A stretch of DNA of 64,000 nt from Janthinobacterium sp. 64 (GTDB lineage: Bacteria; Pseudomonadota; Gammaproteobacteria; Burkholderiales; Burkholderiaceae_D): the NCBI RefSeq assembly GCF_002813325.1, contig NZ_PHUG01000001.1, positions 3,968,001 through 4,032,000 on the forward strand, given 5' to 3'. Each line of letters starts with the position of its first letter. Position 1 is the first letter of the stretch. The notes under the pieces are model-generated. The model worked only from the letters and a program-made list of their open reading frames with translations, did not search any database and was not told where the DNA came from. The position numbers and the translations under genes are program-made. Shown here in pieces: positions 1-9,420 of the stretch.

Positions 1-1
1 C

Positions 2-517
2 GGCAAGGCCGTCGTGTTCGAGGACTTTGAACATTACAAGGCCCGCATCGTTGATCCGGACCTCGATGTCGACGCGAACTCCGTGCTGGTCATGAAGAAC
101 TGCGGTCCGAAAGGCTATCCCGGCATGGCGGAAGTGGGCAACATGGGCTTGCCGCCGAAACTGCTGGCGCAAGGCATCACGGACATGGTGCGCATCTCGG
201 ATGCGCGCATGAGCGGCACCGCCTACGGCACGGTCGTGCTGCACGTGGCACCGGAAGCGATGGCCGGCGGCCCGCTGGGCATCGTCAAGGATGGCGACAT
301 GATCGCCCTCGATTGCCACGCCGGCAGCCTGAACATCGACATCAGCGACGCGGAAATCGCCGAACGCCTGGCAGCTCGCGAACTGGGCAGCGCGCCCGGG
401 CCGAAGAGCGGCTACCAGCAGCTGTACATCGAACACGTGTTGCAGGCCGACGAAGGCTGCGATTTCGACTTCCTGGTCGGCAATCGCGGTTCCGCCGTGC
501 CGCGCCACTCACATTAA
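2..517 (+). CDS. IlvD/Edd-family pentonate dehydratase, C-terminal part (5' end outside window)
   Basis: Only the last 171 codons are present; the reading frame is open to the left edge, so the first ATG inside (14) is not the start. IlvD/Edd dehydratases use an Fe-S cluster to convert sugar acids to 2-keto-3-deoxy acids. The stretches NCGPKGYPGMAEVGNMG and ISDARMSGTAYGTVVLHVAP are the C-terminal signatures; the DARMSGTAYGT form, rather than the DGRFSG of IlvD, points to L-arabonate/D-xylonate dehydratases. It lies 12 bp before an FAH-fold dehydratase, and semialdehyde and sugar dehydrogenases follow, so it most likely acts on L-arabonate in the non-phosphorylating pentose route. Substrate choice between arabonate and xylonate cannot be read from this fragment. 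Confidence 0.88.
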   Translation, partial: GKAVVFEDFEHYKARIVDPDLDVDANSVLVMKNCGPKGYPGMAEVGNMGLPPKLLAQGITDMVRISDARMSGTAYGTVVLHVAPEAMAGGPLGIVKDGDMIALDCHAGSLNIDISDAEIAERLAARELGSAPGPKSGYQQLYIEHVLQADEGCDFDFLVGNRGSAVPRHSH

Positions 518-529
518 GCGGAGAATCCC

Positions 530-1522
530 ATGCTGTTGCTGCAATTTACGAATGAACATGGCGGCCGCCTCGTCGGCCTGCTGCAAGACGACGCCATCCG
601 CGTCATCGAAGGCTACAACACGACGTATGCGCTGGCGCAAGACGCCATCCGCAAAAGAGTGAGCCTGGTGGAGCTGGTCAACGCCACCGTCGGCAATACC
701 ACGCATTCCTTTGCCGACGTGGCCGCTGCCGGCCGCGTGCTGCCGCCGCTCGACCATGCCGACGAGGCGCATTGCTACGTGACGGGCACGGGCCTGACCC
801 ACCTGGGCAGCGCCGGCGCGCGCGACGCCATGCACAAGAAGATCGGCGGCGACGCGGAGTCGCTGAGCGACTCGATGAAAATGTTCCGCCTCGGCGTGGA
901 AGGCGGCAAGCCCGCCGATGGCACGGCCGGCGCCCAGCCAGAGTGGTTCTATAAAGGCGACGGCTCCATCGTGCGCGCTGGCGGCCAGCCGCTGCGCATG
1001 CCGGACTTTGCCCTCGATGGCGGCGAAGAGCCGGAAATCGCGGGCCTGTACGTGATCGGCGACGACGGCCAGCCATATCGCGTTGGCTACGCCATCGGCA
1101 ATGAATTCTCGGATCACGTGACGGAACGCCAGAACTATCTGTACCTGGCCCATTCGAAGCTGCGCATGTGCAGCGTGGGACCGGCACTGCTGGTGGGCGA
1201 ATTGCCCGCGCATATCGCAGGTACTTCGCGCGTGCTGGACGGGGCCGGCAAGGTGCGCTGGGAAAAAGCGTTCGTCAGCGGCGAAGACAATATGTCGCAC
1301 ACGATTGCCAACCTGGAACACCATCACTTCAAGTATCCGCTGTTCAAGCGCCCTGGCGACGTGCACGTGCACTTCTTCGGCACGGCAACGTTAAGCTTTG
1401 CCGATGGCGTGAGCGTGGCGCCGGGCGAAACCTTTGAAATCGAAGCGCCGGCCTTTGGCCCTGCCTTGCGCAACCGCCTCGACGTCTTCCCAACCGAATT
1501 TGCGAAAGTGAGCACATTATGA
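530..1522 (+). CDS. FAH-family (AraD1-like) 2-keto-3-deoxypentonate dehydratase
   Basis: This 330-residue cytoplasmic protein has the fumarylacetoacetate-hydrolase look in its C-terminal two thirds, with [13 protein letters not shown] and the [17 protein letters not shown] tail. FAH-fold enzymes bind a divalent metal and act on 2-keto acids; several dehydrate 2-keto-3-deoxypentonates to 2-oxoglutarate semialdehyde. The context fits this step exactly: pentonate dehydratase just upstream, and a semialdehyde-dehydrogenase-like gene overlapping its stop by 4 bp (ATGA). The start follows a GGAGAA ribosome site. It could instead be an aldolase-type FAH enzyme; context favours dehydratase. Confidence 0.82.
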   Translation: MLLLQFTNEHGGRLVGLLQDDAIRVIEGYNTTYALAQDAIRKRVSLVELVNATVGNTTHSFADVAAAGRVLPPLDHADEAHCYVTGTGLTHLGSAGARDAMHKKIGGDAESLSDSMKMFRLGVEGGKPADGTAGAQPEWFYKGDGSIVRAGGQPLRMPDFALDGGEEPEIAGLYVIGDDGQPYRVGYAIGNEFSDHVTERQNYLYLAHSKLRMCSVGPALLVGELPAHIAGTSRVLDGAGKVRWEKAFVSGEDNMSHTIANLEHHHFKYPLFKRPGDVHVHFFGTATLSFADGVSVAPGETFEIEAPAFGPALRNRLDVFPTEFAKVSTL

Positions 1523-3096
1523 GTTTCAATATCACCGGTGATGCATTGATCGGCGGCGTCGCCGTCAAGGGCAATGGCGGCTCCTTCGAAGCGTGGGACC
1601 CGGCCGCGCGCGCGCACATCGCGCCTGCCTTCCACATGGTTGACGTAGCGCAAATCGATGAGGCTTGCCGTCTGGCGCAAGCCGCCTTCGACCCGTTCCG
1701 CGCCACCACGGATGCGCAGCGCGCCGATTTTCTCGACACCATCGCCGCGCAAATCGGCGAACTGGGCGACGAGCTGATCGTGCGCGCCATGACGGAAAGC
1801 GGCTTGCCGCGCGCCCGCCTGGAAGGCGAACGTGGCCGCACGGTGGGTCAATTGAAACTGTTCGCCGGCTTGCTGCGAGAGGGATCGTGGACGGATGCGC
1901 GCATCGATTCGGCTTTGCCCGAGCGTGTGCCGCCGCGTCCTGACTTGCGCTTGCGCATGATCGGCCTGGGCCCCGTCGCCGTGTTTGCGGCCAGTAACTT
2001 CCCGCTGGCCTTCTCGGTGGCCGGTGGCGATACGGCCTCGGCCCTGGCTGCCGGCTGCCCTGTCGTCCTGAAAGCCCACTCGGCCCATCCGGGCACGTCG
2101 GAACTGGTGGCGCGCGCGATCGTGAAAGCGATTGCCATCTGCAAGCTGCCGGCCGGCGTGTTCGCCTTGCTGACGGGCACGGGCAATGGCATCGGCCAGG
2201 CCCTGGTGGCCCATCCCGCCATCCAGGCCGTGGGCTTCACGGGTTCGCGTTCGGGCGGCATCGCCCTGATGAAGGTGGCGGCGGAACGTCCACAGCCAAT
2301 TCCCGTGTATGCGGAAATGAGCAGCATCAACCCTGTGTTTGTGCTGCCGCAAGCCTTGGCCGCCCGTGGCGCGGCGATCGCCAGCGGCTTTGCCGCTTCG
2401 CTGACGATGGGCGTGGGCCAGTTCTGCACCAATCCCGGCCTCGTGCTGGGCCTGGAAGGTCCTGACTTTACGGCGTTTGCCGCCGCTGCCGCCGAAGCGC
2501 TGGCGCCGGCGCCGGCCGCCACCATGTTGACGGCCGGTATCGCCAGCAGCTATGCCAAGGGCGTTGCCGCCCTGGCGCAGCATGCCGATGTGACGCCGCT
2601 GGTGCAAAATGCGGGCGAGGTAGGCAAGGGCGCCGCCGCCCTGTTCGTCACGTCGGGCGAGGCGTTTTTGGCCAAGCACGATCTGCGCGACGAAGTCTTC
2701 GGCCCGGCCTCGCTGCTGGTCGCCTGCCGCGACATCGAGCAATTGCTGGCGATCACGGAAAGCCTGGAAGGCCAGCTGACGGCCACCTTGCAAATCGATG
2801 CCGGCGACGTGGCAGATGCGCGCCGTTTGCTGCCCGTGCTGGAACGCCGCGTGGGCCGCATCCTGGCCAACGGTTTCCCGACGGGCGTGGAAGTGTCGAC
2901 GGCCATGGTGCACGGCGGACCGTTCCCTGCCACGTCGGACGGCCGCAGCACCTCGGTCGGCACGGCGGCCATCAACCGCTTCCTGCGTCCCGTGTCGTAC
3001 CAGAACCTGCCGCAAGACTTGCTGCCGGAGTCGCTGCACGACGATAATCCGCTGGGGATCTGGCGCCGTCACGATGGCGTGCTGGGTAAACTTTAA
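1519..3096 (+). CDS. NADP-type aldehyde dehydrogenase, probably 2-oxoglutarate semialdehyde dehydrogenase
   Basis: This is a 525-residue aldehyde dehydrogenase. Visible signatures are [19 protein letters not shown] for cofactor binding, [10 protein letters not shown], the general base Glu266 in YAEMSSINP, and the nucleophile Cys303 in GQFCTNPG. The length and the AEMSSINP form match the 2-oxoglutarate semialdehyde dehydrogenase group that ends the oxidative pentose pathway with 2-oxoglutarate. The start ATG overlaps the preceding stop (ATGA), implying translational coupling to the dehydratase. The active-site residues look intact. Other semialdehydes remain possible substrates. Confidence 0.88.
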   Translation: MSFNITGDALIGGVAVKGNGGSFEAWDPAARAHIAPAFHMVDVAQIDEACRLAQAAFDPFRATTDAQRADFLDTIAAQIGELGDELIVRAMTESGLPRARLEGERGRTVGQLKLFAGLLREGSWTDARIDSALPERVPPRPDLRLRMIGLGPVAVFAASNFPLAFSVAGGDTASALAAGCPVVLKAHSAHPGTSELVARAIVKAIAICKLPAGVFALLTGTGNGIGQALVAHPAIQAVGFTGSRSGGIALMKVAAERPQPIPVYAEMSSINPVFVLPQALAARGAAIASGFAASLTMGVGQFCTNPGLVLGLEGPDFTAFAAAAAEALAPAPAATMLTAGIASSYAKGVAALAQHADVTPLVQNAGEVGKGAAALFVTSGEAFLAKHDLRDEVFGPASLLVACRDIEQLLAITESLEGQLTATLQIDAGDVADARRLLPVLERRVGRILANGFPTGVEVSTAMVHGGPFPATSDGRSTSVGTAAINRFLRPVSYQNLPQDLLPESLHDDNPLGIWRRHDGVLGKL

Positions 3097-3130
3097 TCAT
3101 AAAAAATAAAAATACACAGGTGGAGACAAG

Positions 3131-3898
3131 ATGAAGCAGTTGGCGAAATATGGCAGCTTGCAGGGCAAGCGCGTGTTCATCACGGGTGGCGGCAGCGGCA
3201 TCGGCGAATCTTTGGTGGCGGAGTTTGCCGCCCAGGGCGCGCTGGTGGCGTTTGTCGATATTGCGGTGGAAGCGAGCGAGGCCCTGTGCCGCCGCCTGGC
3301 CGAAGCGGGCCTGACGGCGCCATTGTTCCGCCATTGCGACATCACGGATATTCCCTCGCTGCAAGCCATCATGGCCGAACTGGCCGACAAGCTGGGCGAC
3401 TTCGATATCCTCGTCAACAATGCCGCCAACGACCAGCGCCACCAGGCGCAGGACGTCACGCTGGAATACTGGAACGAGCGCATTGCCATCAATCAGCGCC
3501 CGATGTTCTTCACCTGCCAGGCCGTTTTCGAGGGCATGAAGCGCAAGGGCGGCGGTTCCATCATCAACGTCAGCTCGATTTCCTGGCACATGAAGTCGGG
3601 CGGCTACCCTGTGTATGCCACCACCAAGGCGGCCGTCGTGGGCCTCACGCGGGGCCTGGCGCGCGATTATGGCGCCCACAATATCCGCGTCAATACCGTT
3701 ACACCCGGTTGGGTCATGACGCAGCGCCAGATCGACCTGTGGGTCGACGACGCGGCGGAAGTGGAAATCAAGAAAAGCCAATGCTTGCCAAGCAAGCTGA
3801 TGCCACAGGACATCGCCGCCATGGTGCTGTTCCTTGCATCGGACGATGGTGCGATGTGTTCCTCCCAGGAATTCATCGTCGATGCCGGCTGGATCTAA
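3131..3898 (+). CDS. SDR-family sugar 1-dehydrogenase (probable L-arabinose dehydrogenase)
   Basis: A 255-residue classical short-chain dehydrogenase/reductase. The NAD(P)-binding TGGGSGIG spans residues 18-25, followed by an NNAAN motif, the catalytic Ser in NVSSISW and the YATTK active-site pair. SDR enzymes of this group oxidise the anomeric carbon of pentoses or galactose to the lactone, which would be the first step of the pathway encoded upstream. A GGAGA site precedes the ATG, and the gene is 34 bp after the aldehyde dehydrogenase, so probably the same transcript. Substrate is inferred from context only. The lactonase expected between this step and the dehydratase is not in the window. 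Confidence 0.8.
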   Translation: MKQLAKYGSLQGKRVFITGGGSGIGESLVAEFAAQGALVAFVDIAVEASEALCRRLAEAGLTAPLFRHCDITDIPSLQAIMAELADKLGDFDILVNNAANDQRHQAQDVTLEYWNERIAINQRPMFFTCQAVFEGMKRKGGGSIINVSSISWHMKSGGYPVYATTKAAVVGLTRGLARDYGAHNIRVNTVTPGWVMTQRQIDLWVDDAAEVEIKKSQCLPSKLMPQDIAAMVLFLASDDGAMCSSQEFIVDAGWI

Positions 3899-4053
3899 GC
3901 CTTAGCGCATCGTTCAATCCGCGCCGGGACTGACCGGCCCTCCAATTTTGAAATACCGCTCTTGCCGCCCCAACCCCGCGGCAGGAGAGGCATCGCCATT
4001 CCATCGCCGGGTTGATCCCGGCCCTTGCTTTTCACTAAAAAACAGGAGACAGC

Positions 4054-5598
4054 ATGAAATTCATCCATACCAGCATCGTGGCCTTGAGCCTCGTCGCCGG
4101 CAGTGCCTTTGCCGCGCCCGTCAACGTCACCATCGACGTAGCCAAGCCCGGTTCCGTGATCAACAAGAACGTGTACGGCCAGTTCGCCGAGCATCTGGGT
4201 ACCGGTATCTATGAAGGCATGTGGGTGGGGCCGGAGTCGCCGATCCCGAATACCAAGGGCTGGCGCAATGACGTGCTGGGCGCGCTGAAACAGTTGCACG
4301 TACCGCTGGTGCGCTGGCCGGGCGGCTGTTTTGCCGATGAATACCACTGGAAGGACGGCATCGGCGCGCGCGCCCAGCGTCCGACCAAGGTCAACACCAA
4401 CTGGGGCGGCGTGGAAGAGTCGAACGCCGTCGGCACGCATGAATTCTTCGATCTGGCCGAGCTGCTGGGCGCGCAGACCTACATCAACGGCAATCTGGGC
4501 TCCGGCACTCCGCAGGAAATGTCCGAATGGCTTGAATACATGACCTCGGACAGCAAATCGACCCTGGCCGAGCTGCGCCGCAAGAATGGCCGCGCCCAGC
4601 CGTATAAAGTCGATTACTTTGGCATCGGCAACGAAGCGTGGGGTTGCGGCGGCAATATGCGCCCGCAGTACTATGCCGACCTGTACAAGCACTATCACAC
4701 CTTCATGAAGACGCCGGAAAGCGCGCGCCCGAAATTCATCGCCAGCGGCGGCAATGACGACGACATCAGCTGGTCCAGCACCCTGAGCCGCGAAATCAAG
4801 CCGAACATGATGGACGCCATCAGTTTCCACTACTACACGGTGCCGACCGGCGTGTGGGAAAAGAAGGGCGCCGCCACGGGCTTTGGCGAAAATGAATGGA
4901 TCTCGACACTGAGCCGCACCCTGCGCATCGATAGCTTGATCAAGAACAATCTCGCCGCCATCGACAAGAACGATCCATCGAAAAAGACGGGTTTGTACGT
5001 CGATGAATGGGGCACCTGGTACGACGTCGAGCCGGGCACCAACACGGGCTTTTTGTTCCAGCAAAACAGCTTGCGCGACGCGCTCGTCGCGGCCTTGAAC
5101 TTCAATATTTTCCACGCCCACGCGGACCGTGTGCGCATGACGAATATCGCGCAAATGGTCAACGTGCTGCAGGCGATGATCATCACGGACAAGGACAAAT
5201 ATTTCCTGACGCCCACGTATCATGCATTTGAAATGTATGTGCCCTTCCAGGACGCCACCTCGCTGCCGGTCGCCATCAGTGGCAATGGCAAGTACAGCCT
5301 GGGCAAGGTCAGCATTCCGGAAGTGAGCGCATCGGCCGCGCGCGGCAAGGATGGCAAGGTGTATCTGTCGCTGGTGAATACGAACCCGCACAAGGCCGTC
5401 GACGTGAGCGTGGCGCTGGCCGGCAAGCAAGTGGCCAGCGTGACGGGCCGCGTGCTGACTGCCGGCAAGATGGATGCCGTCAACAGCTTTGCGCAACCGC
5501 AAGCCGTGCAGCCGGTGGCGTTCAATGCCAAGGCGCAAGGCGGCAAGCTGACCGTGTCGGTGCCGGCCAAGGCCGTGGTGGTCGTCGCCGTCGAATAA
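4054..5598 (+). CDS. Exported GH51 alpha-L-arabinofuranosidase
   Basis: The 514-residue protein begins with a signal peptide ending in AGSAFA (cleavage near residue 20). It is a retaining alpha-L-arabinofuranosidase of family GH51: the acid/base is Glu194 in GIGNEAWGCGG, and the nucleophile is Glu318 in YVDEWGTWYD. The C-terminal 130 residues form the usual beta-sandwich. It would cut terminal arabinofuranosyl units from arabinan or arabinoxylan fragments in the periplasm or outside; many GH51 enzymes are cytoplasmic, so the export signal is notable. ACAGGAGACAGC precedes the start. A 155-bp gap separates it from the dehydrogenase and ends in a weak hairpin (4006-4022), so it may have its own promoter. 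Confidence 0.92.
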   Translation: MKFIHTSIVALSLVAGSAFAAPVNVTIDVAKPGSVINKNVYGQFAEHLGTGIYEGMWVGPESPIPNTKGWRNDVLGALKQLHVPLVRWPGGCFADEYHWKDGIGARAQRPTKVNTNWGGVEESNAVGTHEFFDLAELLGAQTYINGNLGSGTPQEMSEWLEYMTSDSKSTLAELRRKNGRAQPYKVDYFGIGNEAWGCGGNMRPQYYADLYKHYHTFMKTPESARPKFIASGGNDDDISWSSTLSREIKPNMMDAISFHYYTVPTGVWEKKGAATGFGENEWISTLSRTLRIDSLIKNNLAAIDKNDPSKKTGLYVDEWGTWYDVEPGTNTGFLFQQNSLRDALVAALNFNIFHAHADRVRMTNIAQMVNVLQAMIITDKDKYFLTPTYHAFEMYVPFQDATSLPVAISGNGKYSLGKVSIPEVSASAARGKDGKVYLSLVNTNPHKAVDVSVALAGKQVASVTGRVLTAGKMDAVNSFAQPQAVQPVAFNAKAQGGKLTVSVPAKAVVVVAVE

Positions 5599-5692
5599 GC
5601 CGCCAGCTTCCCGCTGTCTACTCTGTGCCGGCGCGGGAGCTTTCCCGCGCCGGCCAGCCGCATCGTGCTGCACGTTGTAGAGAAAGTATTTC

Positions 5693-7237
5693 ATGAACAG
5701 AAGAGAAGCTGTACTGGCGCTCGGTAGCGCCATGGCTCTGGCCGCCTGTGGCGGGGGCGGTTCCGATAGTGTTCCCGTCGTGTCCGTCACGCCGCCCGTG
5801 GTGCCGCCCGTCGTGCCTCCTGTGGTGGTGCCGCCTGTCGTCACGCCGCCCGTACAAGGCGCCATCACCTTTAGCAATGCCTCCGTGCATGACCCGTCCG
5901 TCATCAAGGTGGCCGATACTTATTATGTCTTCGGTTCGCACCTGGCGGCCGCCAAGTCCACGGACCTGATGAACTGGACGAAGATTGCCGACGGCGTCAA
6001 CGCCGGCAATCCCCTGTTCAACAATGTCGTCAGTGCTTTGGCCGACACCTTTGCCTGGTCGCAAGTGACCGGGCTGTGGGCGCCCGATGTCATTCAGCTC
6101 GACAATGGCAAGTTCGCCATGTACTACAACAGCTGCAAGGGCGACTCGCCCCGTTCCGCCATGGGCCTGGCCCTGGCCGACAAGGTGGACGGCCCCTATG
6201 TGAACCAGCAGATTTTCCTCAAGTCCGGCATGTGGGGCCAGCTCAGCGAAGATGGCGTGACCATCTACGACGCGCTGACGCAGCCGAACGTCGTCGACCC
6301 GAACACCTTCCGCGACGCTACGGGCAAGCTGTGGATGATCTACGGCTCGTATTCGGGCGGCATCTTCATCCTGGCCATGGACCCTGCCACGGGCTTGCCC
6401 GTCGCAGGGCAGGGCTATGGCAAGCACGTGATTGGCGGCAACCATAGCCGCATCGAGGGCGCCTACGTGCTGTACAGCCCGCAAAGCCAGTATTACTATT
6501 TGTTCACCTCGTTTGGCGGCCTGGACGCGAACGGCGCTTACAATATGCGCGTGGCCCGCTCGCGCGCGCCGGACGGCCCTTACGTGGATGCCCGGGGTAA
6601 CGATATGCGCCAGGTCAAGTCGAACCCCGCCTTGCCGCTGTTCGACGACGCCACCATCGCGCCTTTCGGCCAGAAGCTGATGGGCAACCATCAATTCGCG
6701 CTGGCAACAGGCGAGACGGGCACGCCGCCGGGATATGTGTCGCCAGGACACAATTCAGCGGTGTACGATGCCGCCACGCAGCAGTATTTCCTCCTCTTCC
6801 ACACGCGCTTCCCGAACATGGGCGAGCTGCACGAGATCCGCGTGCACGAGCTGTTCATCAACGCCGATGGCTGGCTGGTGGCGGCACCGTTCCGTTATGT
6901 GCCGCTGAGCAAGAGCGTGACGCCGCTGGCGGCGCAGGTGGTGAGCCTTGACGTGGCGGGCAGCTATCAATTGATCAACCACGGCAAGGATATTTCCACA
7001 GCACTCAAGCTGTCGCAAAGCGTCACATTGCTGGCTGACGGCACGATCTCGGGGGCGCAAACGGGCACGTGGCAGCACCAGGGAAACAATTTGGTCGCCA
7101 TCACCCTGGCCTCCGGGGGGCTGTTCAATGGCGTGCTGTCGCGCCAGTGGCATGCGAATGCGCAAGCCTTCGTCGTCACGTTCACGGCGCAGTCCATCGA
7201 TGGCGTGTCGCTGTGGGGCGCCCGCAGGGACAATTAA
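5693..7237 (+). CDS. GH43 endo-1,5-alpha-L-arabinanase-like lipoprotein
   Basis: This 514-residue protein starts with a lipoprotein signal whose lipobox is LAAC, followed by a Gly/Ser and Pro/Val-rich linker of about 35 residues. The five-bladed GH43 propeller follows, with the three acidic residues readable as Asp67 (HDPSV), Asp202 (VVDPNTF) and Glu255 (RIEGAYV). It is longer than a minimal GH43, with roughly 120 extra C-terminal residues resembling the extended arabinanase C-domain (GTISGAQTGTWQ). It would cleave internal alpha-1,5-arabinan bonds at the cell surface. Anchoring by lipid would keep products close to the cell. It sits between two other arabinan-active genes. Confidence 0.88.
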   Translation: MNRREAVLALGSAMALAACGGGGSDSVPVVSVTPPVVPPVVPPVVVPPVVTPPVQGAITFSNASVHDPSVIKVADTYYVFGSHLAAAKSTDLMNWTKIADGVNAGNPLFNNVVSALADTFAWSQVTGLWAPDVIQLDNGKFAMYYNSCKGDSPRSAMGLALADKVDGPYVNQQIFLKSGMWGQLSEDGVTIYDALTQPNVVDPNTFRDATGKLWMIYGSYSGGIFILAMDPATGLPVAGQGYGKHVIGGNHSRIEGAYVLYSPQSQYYYLFTSFGGLDANGAYNMRVARSRAPDGPYVDARGNDMRQVKSNPALPLFDDATIAPFGQKLMGNHQFALATGETGTPPGYVSPGHNSAVYDAATQQYFLLFHTRFPNMGELHEIRVHELFINADGWLVAAPFRYVPLSKSVTPLAAQVVSLDVAGSYQLINHGKDISTALKLSQSVTLLADGTISGAQTGTWQHQGNNLVAITLASGGLFNGVLSRQWHANAQAFVVTFTAQSIDGVSLWGARRDN

Positions 7238-7253
7238 AAGTTAAAGGAAAACC

Positions 7254-8288
7254 ATGATGCAAACGCTCAAGCGCGGCCTGGCCGCTGTTACCGCCACCCT
7301 GATGGCGCTGTCCTGCCATGCCGCGCAAGTGAGCGTGCACGACCCCGTGATGGCCAAGGAGGGCGACACCTATTATTTGTACAGCACGGGCCCCGGCATT
7401 ACCTTTTATAGTTCGAAAAACATGCGCGACTGGCAGCCGGAAGGGCGCGTCTTCGCGGGGCAGCCGACGTGGGCAAAAACAGCAGCCCCCAGCTTTGACG
7501 ACCATATCTGGGCGCCCGACGTGCAATTTCACGACGGCAAATATTATCTGTACTACTCCGTGTCCGGCTTCGGCAAGAACACGTCCGGCATCGGCGTGAC
7601 CGTCAACACCACCTTGAATCCCCGCTCGCCCGACTACCGCTGGGTCGACCAGGGCATGCTGTTGCAATCGGTGCCCGAGCGCGACGAGTGGAACGCCATC
7701 GATTCGAACATCGTCACCGATGCCCAGGGCACGCCGTGGATGTCGTTCGGCTCGTTCTGGAACGGCATCAAGCTGGTGAAGCTCAACAAAGACTGGACCC
7801 GCATCGCGGAACCGCAAGAGTGGCACTCGCTGGCGCGCCGCGTGCCCTTGCCGCCACGGGCAGGCGAATTCAAGCCCGCGCCCGAGGAAATCGAGGCGCC
7901 CTTCATCTTCCAGCGCGGTAGCGATTACTTTCTCTTCGTCTCCTGGGGCTTGTGCTGCCAGAAGGAAAAAAGCACCTATCACCTGGCCGTGGGCCGCTCA
8001 AAAAGCGTGACGGGTCCCTACCTGGACAAGCACGGGCGCGACATGGCGCAGGGCGGCGGCACGGTGCTGCTGCTGGGCGACAAGGATTGGCAAGGTCTCG
8101 GCCACAACAGCGCCTACACCTTCGATGGCAAGGATTACCTGGTGCTGCATGCGTATGAGACGGCGGACAATTATTTGCAGAAGCTCAAGATCCTGCCCAT
8201 GACGTGGGACCAGGATGGCTGGCCGCACGTCGATGCGCGCGACTTGAACCGCTATCAAAGCCGCGAATTGCCGGCAGCCAAACGGTAA
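7254..8288 (+). CDS. Exported GH43 arabinan endo-1,5-alpha-L-arabinosidase
   Basis: A 344-residue GH43 protein with a signal peptide (hydrophobic core LAAVTATLMALSC, cleavage near HAA). The catalytic acids are readable as Asp30 (VHDPV), Asp150 (AIDSNIV) and Glu214 (EIEAPFIF). The length is typical of a single-domain arabinanase, and it lacks the C-terminal extension of the preceding lipoprotein, so the two probably differ in location and chain-length preference. Two ATGs stand in tandem at 7254 and 7257 after a TTAAAGGAAAA site; either could be used. It is 16 bp after the lipoprotein gene and thus probably co-transcribed. Confidence 0.9.
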   Translation: MMQTLKRGLAAVTATLMALSCHAAQVSVHDPVMAKEGDTYYLYSTGPGITFYSSKNMRDWQPEGRVFAGQPTWAKTAAPSFDDHIWAPDVQFHDGKYYLYYSVSGFGKNTSGIGVTVNTTLNPRSPDYRWVDQGMLLQSVPERDEWNAIDSNIVTDAQGTPWMSFGSFWNGIKLVKLNKDWTRIAEPQEWHSLARRVPLPPRAGEFKPAPEEIEAPFIFQRGSDYFLFVSWGLCCQKEKSTYHLAVGRSKSVTGPYLDKHGRDMAQGGGTVLLLGDKDWQGLGHNSAYTFDGKDYLVLHAYETADNYLQKLKILPMTWDQDGWPHVDARDLNRYQSRELPAAKR

Positions 8289-8448
8289 GCGGACCAGGGG
8301 ATGGGCGGCAAGAGATACGCAAATCGGTATCGCAAGCGAAAAAGAATTGATTGGATGGCTATGTTGCTTTCTCCTACCATGGGTTCATAAAAAACCGCCC
8401 ATCCGGCATCCGGCTGTGATGGTATTCCAAAAAAAACTGGAGACAAGA

Positions 8449-9411
8449 ATGAAATTGACACGCCGCACACTCCTCGCCAGCGCCATGTTGTTGGCACTGT
8501 CCGCAACCTCTTCCGCCTTCGCCGCCAAGCCCCTCGTCATGGGCTTTTCGCAGGTAGGCGCCGAAAGCGAATGGCGCACCGCCAATACCGTCTCCATCAA
8601 GGATGCGGCCAAGAAAGATGGCGTCACCCTGAAATTTGCCGATGCGCAGCAAAAGCAGGAAAACCAGGTCAAGGCGCTGCGCTCGTTCATCGCGCAAAAA
8701 GTCGACGTGATCGCCTTCTCGCCGGTCGTTGAGTCCGGCTGGGATACCGTCTTGCGTGAAGCCAAGGCTGCCAAGATTCCCGTCATCCTGACGGACCGCG
8801 CCGTCAACGTGGCCGACAAATCGCTGTACGTGACCTTCATCGGTTCCGATTTCGTGGAAGAGGGCCGCCGCGCCGGCCAATGGCTGCTCGAGCACGCCAA
8901 GAAAACCCCGGACGCCACCCTGAACATCGTCGAGCTGCAAGGCACGGTCGGCTCCGCACCTGCCATCGACCGCAAGGAAGGTTTCCAGGAAGTCATCGGC
9001 AAGAACCCGAAGCTGAAGATCATCCGTTCGCAAACGGGCGACTTTACGCGCGCCAAGGGCAAGGAAGTGATGGAAGCGTTCCTGAAGGCCGAAGGCAAGA
9101 AGATCAACGTGCTGTACGCGCACAATGACGACATGGCCATCGGCGCCATCCAGGCCATCGAAGAAGCGGGCATGAAACCGGGCAAGGACATCATCATCAT
9201 CTCGATCGATGGCGTCAAAGGCGCGTTCGAAGCCATGATCGCCGGCAAGCTGAACGTCACCGTGGAATGCAGCCCGCTGCTGGGCCCGCAACTGATGTCG
9301 ATTGCCCGCGACGTCGTGGCCGGCAAGCCTGTGCCAGCGCGCATCACGACGGTGGAAGGCGTGTTCCCTGCCGAGGTGGCCGCCAAGGAATTCCCGAACC
9401 GTAAGTACTAA
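8449..9411 (+). CDS. ytfQ: Sugar ABC transporter periplasmic binding protein (YtfQ-like)
   Basis: A 320-residue periplasmic binding protein of the ribose/galactofuranose class with a signal peptide ending SSAFA. The mature start AKPLVMGFSQVGAESEWR is characteristic of YtfQ-type receptors, which bind sugars in the furanose form. The frame is open further upstream to 8347, but the ATG at 8449 is chosen because it is preceded by CTGGAGACAAGA and gives a clean signal peptide. It heads a four-gene importer and lies among arabinofuranose-releasing enzymes, so arabinofuranose is the likely ligand. YtfQ of E. coli binds galactofuranose, and relatives specific for L-arabinofuranose are known. A 160-bp gap upstream may hold its own promoter. 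Confidence 0.88.
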   Translation: MKLTRRTLLASAMLLALSATSSAFAAKPLVMGFSQVGAESEWRTANTVSIKDAAKKDGVTLKFADAQQKQENQVKALRSFIAQKVDVIAFSPVVESGWDTVLREAKAAKIPVILTDRAVNVADKSLYVTFIGSDFVEEGRRAGQWLLEHAKKTPDATLNIVELQGTVGSAPAIDRKEGFQEVIGKNPKLKIIRSQTGDFTRAKGKEVMEAFLKAEGKKINVLYAHNDDMAIGAIQAIEEAGMKPGKDIIIISIDGVKGAFEAMIAGKLNVTVECSPLLGPQLMSIARDVVAGKPVPARITTVEGVFPAEVAAKEFPNRKY

Positions 9412-9420
9412 GCCTGCCGC

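Noticed and set aside
1324..3072. 582-codon open frame on the - strand
   Set aside because: Lies opposite the aldehyde dehydrogenase; composition reflects third-position GC bias.
3895..5907. 670-codon open frame on the - strand opposite the GH51 gene
   Set aside because: Antisense shadow of a gene with intact catalytic motifs; no domain or ribosome site.
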